NCBI GenBank assembly: GCA_049294435.1
Contig: JBAQCU010000062.1
Span: 1 to 10,028 of the forward strand
Length of the DNA: 10,028 bases
Source of the DNA: UBA1550 sp049294435
GTDB taxonomy: Bacteria; Patescibacteriota; Minisyncoccia; Phycocordibacterales; UBA1550
Reading direction: 5' to 3'
Shown one piece after another: positions 4,976 through 9,727 of the stretch (position 1 is the first letter of the stretch; each line of letters starts with the position of its first letter). A model generated the notes under the pieces. It did not search any database. It had not been told where the DNA came from and saw only the letters and a program-made list of their open reading frames with translations. The position numbers and the translations under genes are program-made.

Positions 4976-6169
4976 TTATGCGATGATCTTTGTTACAACT
5001 CCCGCGCCTACTGTACGGCCACCTTCACGAATAGCGAAACGCTGTTCTACTTCAAGAGCTACAGGCACAATAAGCTTTACCTTGAGCTTCACTGTATCTC
5101 CAGGCATAACCATTTCTGTTCCTACTGGAAGTGTTGCATCTCCTGTTACGTCTGTTGTACGAATGTAGAACTGTGGCTTGTAACCATTAAAGAATGGTGT
5201 GTGACGTCCGCCTTCCTCTTTTGTAAGGATGTAAACTTCTGTCTCGAACTCCGTGTGTGGAGTTACTGAACCTGGCTTACAGATAACCTGCCCGCGAGTA
5301 ATGTCCTCCTTCTTGATACCGCGAATAAGGATACCGGCGTTGTCTCCCGCCATTCCTTCTTGGAGTGACTTGTTGAACATTTCAATACCAGTAACTGTAG
5401 TCTTTACAGTGTCCTTGATACCAACGATTTCAATTTCCTCTCCAACCTTTACGACTCCGCGCTCAATACGGCCGGTCACAACTGTGCCACGACCTTCAAT
5501 AGAGAAAACGTCTTCAACGGGCATAAGGAACGACTTTGAAATATCGCGCTCTGGCACTGGAACGTATGTGTCCACAGCAACCATAAGGTCAAGAACTTTC
5601 TTTACCCATTCGTCATTAACATCCTTTGCCTCAAGAGCCTTGAGAGCAGAACCACGAATAACTGGAGCGTTCTTCCCATCAAAGTCATACTTCGTAAGGA
5701 GCTCACGAACTTCCTCTTCAACCATATCAATCATTTCTGCGTCGTCAACCATGTCGCATTTGTTCAAAAATACGACAATCTTTGGAACACCTATTTGCTT
5801 TGCAAGAAGGATGTGCTCTCGTGTCTGGGGCATCACACCGTCTGTTGCTGCAACCACGAGAATAGCGCCGTCCATTTGCGCGGCACCCGTGATCATATTT
5901 TTAATGTAGTCAGCGTGACCTGGCGCGTCAATGTGCGCGTAGTGACGAGTAGCAGTAGAATACTCGTTGTGAGAAAGCGCGATTGTAATACCGCGTGCCT
6001 TTTCCTCAGGAGCTGAGTCAATGTCATCTACTGACTTCATCTTAACCTCCATACCAGCTAAGTGAAGGCTATTCAAGATTGCTGCGGTAAGGGTAGTCTT
6101 GCCGTGGTCAACGTGACCAATTGTGCCCACGTTGACGTGTGGCTTTGAACGATCAAATGCTTCTGCCAT
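4976..6169 (-). CDS. tuf: Translation elongation factor Tu
   Basis: 397 residues, full length. EF-Tu is the GTPase that carries aminoacyl-tRNA to the ribosomal A site. GTPase motifs: G1 GHVDHGKT (18-25), switch I RGITI (59-63), G3 DAPGH (81-85; most bacteria have DCPGH), G4 NKCD (136-139) and G5 SAL (174-176). The catalytic His after PG (His85) is present. Domain 2 (GRGTVVTGRIERG) and domain 3 (GYKPQFYIRTTDVTG, RFAIREGGRTVGAGVVTKI) are complete. It heads the operon and is followed by rpsJ, as in many bacteria where tuf neighbours the S10 cluster. A promoter and a structured leader of about 150 nt lie upstream. There is no obvious Shine-Dalgarno (AACCAAACATT) before ATG 6169. Confidence 0.98.
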   Translation of the reverse strand: MAEAFDRSKPHVNVGTIGHVDHGKTTLTAAILNSLHLAGMEVKMKSVDDIDSAPEEKARGITIALSHNEYSTATRHYAHIDAPGHADYIKNMITGAAQMDGAILVVAATDGVMPQTREHILLAKQIGVPKIVVFLNKCDMVDDAEMIDMVEEEVRELLTKYDFDGKNAPVIRGSALKALEAKDVNDEWVKKVLDLMVAVDTYVPVPERDISKSFLMPVEDVFSIEGRGTVVTGRIERGVVKVGEEIEIVGIKDTVKTTVTGIEMFNKSLQEGMAGDNAGILIRGIKKEDITRGQVICKPGSVTPHTEFETEVYILTKEEGGRHTPFFNGYKPQFYIRTTDVTGDATLPVGTEMVMPGDTVKLKVKLIVPVALEVEQRFAIREGGRTVGAGVVTKIIA

Positions 6170-6178
6170 AATGTTTGG

Positions 6179-6248
6179 TTCTTATCATGAAAGGCTTGTA
6201 CACGAGGCAATTTAGAAACAAGAGCCTACGAGCCTTTTACGATAAGAA
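6179..6248 (-). promoter_or_regulatory. Structured 5' leader of tuf with alternative pairings
   Basis: TTCTTATCATGAAAGGCT (6179-6196) is the near-perfect inverted repeat of 6231-6248 (16 of 18 positions; the two others are G-U type in RNA). A competing partner for the AGGCTTGT part (6192-6199) is ACAAGAGCCT (6218-6227), which lies inside the loop. The two pairings cannot both form in full. The leader also holds TTAGAAACA three times (near 6211, 6271 and 6282). The structure ends about 10 nt before the tuf ATG, so it could control ribosome access. Confidence 0.5.
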
Positions 6249-6327
6249 AAATTAAGTAATTTATCTAGTAATTAGAAACACATTAGAAACAAAAGTACCG
6301 CAAAATACAAAGTTGTGCGATACAAAT

Positions 6328-6358
6328 ATTATACTATCAGAAGCGTACAAATAGTCAA
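6328..6358 (-). promoter_or_regulatory. Putative promoter of the tuf-rplB operon
   Basis: On the minus strand, TTGACT (6353-6358) precedes a perfect TATAAT (6328-6333) by 19 bp, a longish spacer. Transcription would begin near 6321, leaving a leader of about 150 nt. The -35 box sits in the left arm of the inverted repeat at 6351-6394. Confidence 0.6.
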
Positions 6359-6394
6359 GAGGCGTGGTGTGGAGCGCCACCGCCTCTTGACTAT
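6351..6394. repeat. Inverted repeat containing the tuf -35 box
   Basis: ATAGTCAAGAGGCG (6351-6364) and CGCCTCTTGACTAT (6381-6394) are perfect 14-bp arms. Inside them, GTGG (6369-6372) and CCAC (6377-6380) pair around AGCG, with a TGGT bulge. The left arm holds the tuf -35 hexamer, and the right arm carries the same hexamer facing the other way. It may be a regulator site, a DNA cruciform or a transcript end. Confidence 0.65.
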
Positions 6395-6411
6395 GCACCG
6401 CTTATGTTAAT

Positions 6412-6457
6412 CTCAACCACGCATATTCTCGCTATCGCGAGAATATGCGTGGTTGAG
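6412..6457. repeat. Perfect 21-bp inverted repeat with 4-nt loop
   Basis: The arms CTCAACCACGCATATTCTCG plus C (6412-6432) and 6437-6457 match without a mismatch around TATC. Neither side has a U-run, so it is not a standard intrinsic terminator, although it lies between the beta-rich gene's terminator and the tuf promoter. It may be a remnant of a mobile element or a recombination or protein-binding site. The stretch 6458-6495 shows nothing recognisable. Confidence 0.75.
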
Positions 6458-6495
6458 GGCTGATGGGTATAGTTACAAAAGAATGGCTCCTGACC

Positions 6496-6597
6496 TGCTC
6501 CGTAGAAAACACCGTCATTGCGAGGAGCCTGCGACGTGGCAATCTAGGACATACCTCACCTTTTCTGGATTGCTTCGCTTCGTGCCTCGCAATGACG
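6496..6597. repeat. Dispersed palindromic repeat, copy beside beta-rich gene 1
   Basis: CGTCATTGCGAGG (6513-6525) and CCTCGCAATGACG (6585-6597) are perfect 13-bp ends of an 85-bp unit with GGCAATC and GGATTGC inside. The flank 6496-6527 (TGCTCCGTAGAAAACACC then GTCATTGCGAGGAG) recurs inverted at 8866-8897 with 29 of 32 positions equal by eye. The repeat family is non-coding, although its open frames give typical HEAKQS-like translations. Confidence 0.75.
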
Positions 6598-6660
6598 ACA
6601 ACCATGTTTCTGGCTCCAGTGTGACAGTGTCCGGTGTTATTATTATCAGTATCAGAGCAC

Positions 6661-6696
6661 AAAAAAACAGTGGACACACGCGAGCGTGTCCACTGT
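6661..6696 (-). terminator. Terminator of beta-rich gene 1
   Basis: ACAGTGGACAC (6667-6677) pairs with GTGTCCACTGT (6686-6696), 11 bp around an 8-nt loop. In minus-strand RNA it is followed by seven U (6661-6667). It lies about 30 nt after the gene's stop. The matching terminator at 8930-8965 shares the ACAGTGGAC/GTCCACTGT stem. Confidence 0.85.
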
Positions 6697-6726
6697 GTGT
6701 TGGTTCCAAATATGCAAAGTTAGAAG

Positions 6727-7170
6727 TTAGAAACCAACAGCCAGACCGACTGTCCATTGGATATCCTGCTTTGCATCGTCTTTGTAGTAACGAGTACCCT
6801 TGACTACTGCTGCGACATTACCTGTCACTGGATACTTGAGGCCGAGCGCCACAGGGAAGACACTTGGGTCAGCATCGTGTACGGTGCCATATCCGACTTC
6901 TGCAACCGCACTGAGTTTGCCGGCGACAGGAACACTTTTGCCTACGCGAACATCACCAATCCTCTTGCCACCGTCCCTGACGTTCATGACGAGATAATTC
7001 AATGAAACATCGACACTATCTGTCACTTGCATAGCAACCGACATCCCAGCTCCGTTTCCTCGCTTGCCATCATTGTGCGGGTTTGCATACACACTGACGG
7101 AACCGGCCATTGCTGGAGTTGAAACAGCGACAGAGAGCAAAACAACAAATAAAGCAATGAGCTTTTTCAT
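6727..7170 (-). CDS. Small exported beta-rich (barrel-like) protein, copy 1
   Basis: 147 residues from ATG 7170. This start is chosen because AAAGGAAG (7176-7183) lies 5 nt upstream; the GTG at 7176 overlaps it. A signal peptide (MKKLIALFVVLLSVAVSTPA then MAG) should be cleaved after AMA. The mature part has alternating polar and hydrophobic stretches separated by Gly/Asp turns: GAGMSVAMQV, VDVSLNYL, KLSAVAEVGYG, FPVALGLKYPV, NVAAVVKGTRYY. It ends WTVGLAVGF, with a C-terminal Phe as in outer-membrane beta-barrels. About 125 mature residues would suit an 8-stranded barrel. I cannot name a family. A barrel is unexpected in a presumably single-membrane CPR cell, so a beta-rich surface protein is the alternative. 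Copy 2 lies at 8999-9445; their 5' parts are almost identical while the mature parts differ. It has its own promoter and terminator. Confidence 0.8.
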   Translation of the reverse strand: MKKLIALFVVLLSVAVSTPAMAGSVSVYANPHNDGKRGNGAGMSVAMQVTDSVDVSLNYLVMNVRDGGKRIGDVRVGKSVPVAGKLSAVAEVGYGTVHDADPSVFPVALGLKYPVTGNVAAVVKGTRYYKDDAKQDIQWTVGLAVGF

Positions 7171-7211
7171 AGTCACTTCCTTTCAAATGGGGTGGGCCAT
7201 CCCACCGTCCA
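7050..7211. repeat. Nearly identical 5' cassette, copy 1
   Basis: This block covers the leader, ribosome binding site, signal peptide and first mature residues (up to NDGKRGNG) of beta-rich gene 1. It equals 9322-9486 except for one substitution and a 3-nt indel. Similarity drops sharply on the coding side of 7050 and moderately on the promoter side. Confidence 0.85.
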
Positions 7212-7245
7212 CAGTCACACTAGCATACCATGCTATAAAAGTCAA
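7191..7245 (-). promoter_or_regulatory. Promoter, palindrome and leader hairpin of beta-rich gene 1
   Basis: On the minus strand, TTGACT lies at 7240-7245; TAGTGT at 7217-7222 is 17 bp away as a weak -10, while TGGTATGCT gives an extended -10-like alternative. TAGCAT-ACC-ATGCTA (7221-7235) is a palindrome overlapping these boxes and could be an operator. In the leader, GGTGGG and CCCACC (7191-7206) form a 6-bp hairpin just before AAAGGAAG. All parts recur before copy 2, which supports function. Confidence 0.5.
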
Positions 7246-7296
7246 GCGCAACGTAATTTGAGGACTCCCTCATGTACAATAAGTACATAGAAAATC

Positions 7297-7329
7297 TTAC
7301 CACTCAACCAAAACGAATCCGAAGGAGTC
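7297..7329 (-). pseudogene. Remnant of a Gly-rich protein gene C-terminus
   Basis: The minus-strand codons DSFGFVLVEW plus TAA are the same ending as the Gly-rich protein at 9728 (GAPGFVLVEW plus TAA), and the 9-10 nt beyond the stop are also similar (AAGATTTTC). Upstream the similarity is lost and a stop at 7351 closes the frame. It occupies the same relative place, upstream of a beta-rich gene, as the intact copy. The rest of 7212-7405 holds a small ATGTAC/GTACAT hairpin (7272-7288) and no gene. Confidence 0.65.
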
Positions 7330-7405
7330 GTGGCATGAGACAATTATATATTACACCACACATTTTAGGAAACAATCGTGACTGTCCCCATTCCTTCATT
7401 CCTTC

Positions 7406-7651
7406 CTACGGGTGATTGATTATTGAGACAACGATATATTGCTGACCTCTTACAATAAAATAGAATCGATACCCTTTATCAATACGTGCCTGCCACAGGT
7501 CGCCACTTGCCTCATGGTACTTTTTTGCATTGAGTGACGGATGGCGATAATCCTGCAGTAAAAATGAGAATTGCTTGCGTGCCTTCTTCTTGAGATCTTT
7601 AGTGAGCGCAATGAATTGTGTCTGTGCCTTTTCAGTGAGAATTACTTCCAT
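7406..7651 (-). CDS. RelE/ParE-superfamily toxin
   Basis: 81 residues, slightly shorter than the usual 85-100. RelE/ParE-fold toxins either cleave mRNA on the ribosome or poison gyrase. Visible family pattern: N-terminal beta strand and helix (EVILTEKAQTQFIALTKDLK), then a short helix KKARKQFSFLLQ, then the sheet LWQARIDKGYRFYFIV with the Arg and Tyr typical of the core, ending YIVVSIINHP. Which activity applies cannot be read from this; the Arg/Tyr/His residues are compatible with an RNase. It overlaps the antitoxin gene by 20 bp (stop 7632, start 7651), the classic coupled arrangement with antitoxin first. No good Shine-Dalgarno is present, so coupling probably drives its translation. No clear terminator follows. 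Confidence 0.8.
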   Translation of the reverse strand: MEVILTEKAQTQFIALTKDLKKKARKQFSFLLQDYRHPSLNAKKYHEASGDLWQARIDKGYRFYFIVRGQQYIVVSIINHP

Positions 7652-7901
7652 GTTTTTCTGTCATTTTGCGATCAAATTCATCAATAGTTGAAAAGGAAAT
7701 ATATTTCCCCTTTTTTAAATCATCAAGACTCTCTTTTATATCTAACGAAAGTCGTGCATCAAAACTTTCCACGGGTTCAACAATGATTGCATTCCCTTTT
7801 TTGATTACACGCAGAAACTGACCGGTGAACATCCCGAGATCATCGCGAAGCTTCTTTGGTATTGTAAAAATACCCCGCTGTTTTAGTTGTACTGTTTGCA
7901 T
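7632..7901 (-). CDS. AbrB/MazE-family antitoxin
   Basis: 89 residues. The N-terminal half, VQLKQRGIFTIPKKLRDDLG and then VIKKGNAIIVEPV, is a SpoVT/AbrB swapped-hairpin DNA-binding domain (about residues 4-47). The C-terminal half (SLDIKESLDDLKKGKYISFS, IDEFDRKMTEK) is acidic and helical and should wrap the toxin. Such antitoxins neutralise the partner and repress their own promoter. Here palindromes sit in the promoter at 7913-7927 and 7929-7942. ATG 7901 is preceded by the -10 box at only 6 nt, so the mRNA is likely leaderless. AbrB-type antitoxins usually pair with MazF or PIN toxins; pairing with a RelE-type toxin is less common but known. Confidence 0.85.
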   Translation of the reverse strand: MQTVQLKQRGIFTIPKKLRDDLGMFTGQFLRVIKKGNAIIVEPVESFDARLSLDIKESLDDLKKGKYISFSTIDEFDRKMTEKHGSNSH

Positions 7902-7907
7902 ATGTTC

Positions 7908-7942
7908 AGAATATCAGAAATACTGATTTCCTGCAAGCAGGA
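7908..7942 (-). promoter_or_regulatory. Autoregulated promoter of the AbrB/RelE module
   Basis: On the minus strand, TTGCAG (7931-7936) and TATTCT (7908-7913) are 17 bp apart. ATCAG-AAATA-CTGAT (7913-7927) lies in the spacer, and TCCTGC-AA-GCAGGA (7929-7942) covers the -35 box. Both palindromes are natural operator candidates for the antitoxin or the toxin-antitoxin complex. Transcription would start next to ATG 7901. Confidence 0.5.
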
Positions 7943-7996
7943 TGCCTAATATAATGATGTGGGGAATAAAGGGTACCCCCTTTCTTCCCTTTCCTC

Positions 7997-8031
7997 AAAA
8001 AATGTAGTGTGGCCCCGCGCAAAATACTACA
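7997..8031 (-). terminator. Possible terminator of the Phd/MazF module
   Basis: TGTAGT (8003-8008) pairs with ACTACA (8026-8031) around 17 nt rich in G and C, and six U follow in minus-strand RNA (7997-8002). The stem overlaps the toxin's stop codon. The stem is short, so this is tentative. The stretch 7943-7996 shows only a GGTACC-centred GGGTACCC sequence and pyrimidine runs. Confidence 0.4.
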
Positions 8032-8368
8032 CGCCAAACAAAATTCGTATCTTCGCATCAATTTCCTTCACTGTGTCCTTACTCACTACACCAAGTGTTC
8101 CCAGCATAATTTTCTTGTCGAGCGTCGCTATTTTTGAAACCCGCACAACCGAGTCTGCTTTGAGTCCTGTTTCTGTAAATCCTTTACTTGTCCGAGTAAC
8201 CAAGACATCGGTTAGTTCTTTCTTTTTTTGTTCCTGTGAAGAAACAAACGCAAGAACAACATCATCACCTTTGAGTCCCTGCGACAAAACTACGGCTGGT
8301 CTCACTTTGTGTGATGACAAATCAGTAAATGGGAACGGGATAAGTACAATTGTTCCTTTTTTAGGCAT
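8027..8368 (-). CDS. MazF/PemK-family toxin (mRNA interferase)
   Basis: 113 residues, normal for MazF/PemK toxins (about 110-120), which cut single-stranded mRNA at short sequence sites. Signatures: N-terminal KKGTIVLIPFPFTDLSSHKV followed by RPAVVLS (23-29), AFVSSQ (40-45; the Ser pair lies where the family has its conserved Ser/Thr) and the C-terminal KADSVVRVSKIATLDKKI. Arg23 corresponds to the catalytic Arg of the KxRP motif. The gene overlaps the upstream antitoxin by 8 bp (antitoxin stop 8361-8363; ATG 8366-8368). It is intact, with no frameshift, so the module can be active. The partner is Phd/YefM-like rather than the MazE-type AbrB protein. Confidence 0.85.
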   Translation of the reverse strand: MPKKGTIVLIPFPFTDLSSHKVRPAVVLSQGLKGDDVVLAFVSSQEQKKKELTDVLVTRTSKGFTETGLKADSVVRVSKIATLDKKIMLGTLGVVSKDTVKEIDAKIRILFGV

Positions 8369-8612
8369 ACCTTTTTTTCAGATCTTTTATTGAATAAAGG
8401 TTTGGTTCGTTCTTTAGGAAATCGAAACTCGTTGAACCCACATTTATGTTTGTAATTTCAGTAAGGTCAGCGTTTATATGTTCAGGGTACTTCATAATAA
8501 TTGCCTCGATTTTGTTCCTTCGCCCAACACAAAAAACTTGGCCAGTGTATTTAACCGCGTTGATTATCTCGGCAATATCCTTGCGCATAGTTGTTGATGA
8601 GATGACTTTCAT
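8361..8612 (-). CDS. Phd/YefM-like antitoxin
   Basis: 83 residues. The N-terminus MKVISSTTMRKDIAEIINAV (helix-forming, Thr-x-x-R-x-x-I-x-x-x-I-N) and the following GQVFCVGRRNKIEAIIMKY (two beta strands with a central Arg-Asn-Lys) fit the Phd/YefM fold: S-T-x-R-x-N----v----pv-itr-gk--avl. The C-terminal part (DFLKNEPNLYSIKDLKKRYA) would hold the toxin. It comes first in the pair and overlaps the MazF-like gene by 8 bp. A promoter with an 8+8 bp palindrome lies upstream. The family call is from pattern only; a distinct small antitoxin family with the same fold is possible. Confidence 0.7.
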   Translation of the reverse strand: MKVISSTTMRKDIAEIINAVKYTGQVFCVGRRNKIEAIIMKYPEHINADLTEITNINVGSTSFDFLKNEPNLYSIKDLKKRYA

Positions 8613-8624
8613 AGTATATGGTTA

Positions 8625-8677
8625 AAATGTACCATTTGTACATTTCGTATATTATCAGAAACTATAGTTATTTGCAA
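8625..8677 (-). promoter_or_regulatory. Promoter and operator of the Phd/MazF module
   Basis: On the minus strand, TTGCAA (8672-8677) and TAATAT (8649-8654) are 17 bp apart. Directly downstream lies AAATGTAC-CATTT-GTACATTT (8625-8645), a perfect palindrome with 8-bp arms, covering the expected transcription start. That is the usual place for an antitoxin operator. The -35 and spacer end (TTTCTGA) resemble those of the AbrB/RelE promoter. Confidence 0.6.
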
Positions 8678-8740
8678 ACATGGCTCCATCTCAAACCCTT
8701 TCAAAATTTTCATCCTTATCAACTTCTGCCTCGACATTCA

Positions 8741-8897
8741 CTACTTTGAATTACGAAACTACCACTAATCTCGTCTTCGAATCAGCTGATTCGTGTCTTG
8801 GACATAAACGAGTACCCGAAGCAATCCAGAGCATGCTTGATAAACCCTAGATTGCTTCGTCGTGCCTCCTCGCAAAGACGCTGTTTTCTACAGAGCA
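8741..8897. repeat. Composite palindromic repeat with one MITE-type end
   Basis: The left end ACTTTGAATTACGAAACTAC (8743-8762) is identical to 1424-1443 in the inverted-repeat element, and the similarity continues through TAAT and GTCTT. A perfect 16-bp palindrome, CGAATCAGCTGATTCG, lies at 8778-8793. Inverted GAAGCAATCC (8818-8827) and GATTGCTTCG (8850-8859) follow. The right part (8866-8897) matches 6496-6527 in reverse. The second terminal repeat is missing, so the unit looks decayed or recombined. The 8678-8740 stretch shows no gene. Confidence 0.65.
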
Positions 8898-8929
8898 CTC
8901 CTGACCCCATTATCGGATCTTTTTCACAT

Positions 8930-8965
8930 AAAAAACAGTGGACTACGCTCGCGCGTGTCCACTGT
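8930..8965 (-). terminator. Terminator of beta-rich gene 2
   Basis: ACAGTGGAC (8935-8943) pairs with GTCCACTGT (8957-8965); inner ACGC and GCGT extend the stem past one bulged base to a TCGC loop. Six U follow in minus-strand RNA (8930-8935). It is the counterpart of 6661-6696. Confidence 0.85.
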
Positions 8966-8998
8966 GTATTAATATTGCTCGAAACGAAAAACTTGAAG

Positions 8999-9445
8999 TC
9001 AAAAACCGAATGTCAGACCAGCTGTCCATTGGACATCCTGCTTTGCCGAATCCTTGAAGTAGCGCGTACCCTTGACTACTGCCGCTACATTGCCAGCAAT
9101 TGGATACTTGAGACCAAATGCAACCGGCAAAATAAATGTGCGGGCCCTGTATGGGGCGCCGTATCCGACTTCCGCGATAGCGCTCAATTTGCTGACAATT
9201 GGCGCGCTTACACCAACTCGAGCATCCCATGTCTGGTTTCCGCCGCCATTTGTGTCGGTGTCAAGGTAATTTATTGACAAGTCAACCTTTTCTGTTGCTT
9301 GCACTGCCACTGATACCCCAACTCCGTTTCCTCGCTTGCCATCATTGTGCGGGTTTGCATACACACTGACGGAACCGGCCATTGCGGGAGTTGAAACAGC
9401 ACAGACAGAGAGCAAAACAACAAATAAAGCAATGAGCTTTTTCAT
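8999..9445 (-). CDS. Small exported beta-rich (barrel-like) protein, copy 2
   Basis: 148 residues from ATG 9445, with AAAGGAAG (9451-9458) 5 nt upstream. The signal peptide is that of copy 1 with one extra Cys (LLSVCAVSTPAMAG). The first mature residues SVSVYANPHNDGKRGNG are identical to copy 1, after which the two diverge. Strand-like segments GVSVAVQATEKVDLSINYL, KLSAIAEVGYGAPY, ILPVAFGLKYPIAG and NVAAVVKGTRYFKD are well kept. The loop between residues of about 60 and 75 (TDTNGGGNQTWD against NVRDGGKRIGD) and the one after EVGYG differ most. It ends WTAGLTFGF with C-terminal Phe. Substitutions are mostly conservative, so both copies look selected. It lies downstream of the Gly-rich gene and is separately promoted and terminated. 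The function is unknown. Confidence 0.8.
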   Translation of the reverse strand: MKKLIALFVVLLSVCAVSTPAMAGSVSVYANPHNDGKRGNGVGVSVAVQATEKVDLSINYLDTDTNGGGNQTWDARVGVSAPIVSKLSAIAEVGYGAPYRARTFILPVAFGLKYPIAGNVAAVVKGTRYFKDSAKQDVQWTAGLTFGF

Positions 9446-9486
9446 AGTCACTTCCTTTCAAATGGGGTGGGCCATCCCACCGTCCA
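9322..9486. repeat. Nearly identical 5' cassette, copy 2
   Basis: This is the partner of 7050-7211: leader, ribosome binding site, signal peptide and first mature residues of beta-rich gene 2. The 3-nt length difference is an in-frame codon insertion in the signal peptide. Confidence 0.85.
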
Positions 9487-9520
9487 TAACCACTCTAGCA
9501 TACCATCCTATAAAAGTCAA
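9466..9520 (-). promoter_or_regulatory. Promoter, palindrome and leader hairpin of beta-rich gene 2
   Basis: TTGACT (9515-9520 on the minus strand), the palindrome-like TAGCATACCATCCTA (9496-9510, one arm base changed relative to copy 1) and the GGTGGG/CCCACC hairpin (9466-9481) are in the same places as before copy 1. The 17-bp-spaced -10 would be TAGAGT. Confidence 0.5.
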
Positions 9521-9566
9521 GCGAAATCATAGATATTTGCTTATAGTCCTGAATGGTGGCTCAACC

Positions 9567-9604
9567 AAGCCATTTTATGGCAGGTGAAGCAAAATGGCTT
9601 TTTT
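9567..9604 (+). terminator. Orphan plus-strand terminator-like hairpin
   Basis: AAGCCATTTT (9567-9576) and AAAATGGCTT (9591-9600) pair over 10 bp, followed by T-run 9599-9604 on the plus strand. An alternative small hairpin GCCAT-TTT-ATGGC overlaps the left arm. No plus-strand gene precedes it, and the gene on the minus strand that ends at 9728 would read it in the wrong direction. The rest of 9521-9727 shows no gene. Confidence 0.45.
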
Positions 9605-9727
9605 GTATGATTGCCAAAATGTCAGAATATTAAGGAGTTTTTTGTTCATTCAGTATAAGCAGATACATTTGCAACTCTTTACAAAAACTTCAAGCGAAAC
9701 TTAAAAATAGGTGCCAAGGAAAATCTT

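Noticed and set aside
5253..5909. 218-codon plus-strand open frame opposite tuf
   Set aside because: It is an antisense shadow of a strongly conserved tuf gene; its Ser/Thr/Arg-rich translation resembles no protein.
6412..6457. Intrinsic terminator for either direction
   Set aside because: The stem is long and perfect, but neither flank has a U-run, and the beta-rich gene already has its own terminator at 6661-6696.
6432..6803. Open frames of 80-116 codons on both strands, including HEAKQS-type translations
   Set aside because: They run through the palindromic repeat and the terminator hairpin, overlap each other, and have no ribosome binding sites. Such translations are typical of this repeat class.
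8609..8737. 42-codon minus-strand frame whose TGA overlaps the ATG of the Phd-like antitoxin
   Set aside because: It reads straight through the predicted promoter and the 8+8 bp palindrome, has no Shine-Dalgarno and a composition unlike a protein. A second frame nearby ending DKDENFERV (stop near 8690) looks more like a lost gene's end, but is too short to support.
8943..9277. Open frames on both strands overlapping beta-rich gene 2
   Set aside because: They are out of frame with the gene that has a signal peptide, ribosome binding site and a paralogue; the paralogue does not preserve these frames.
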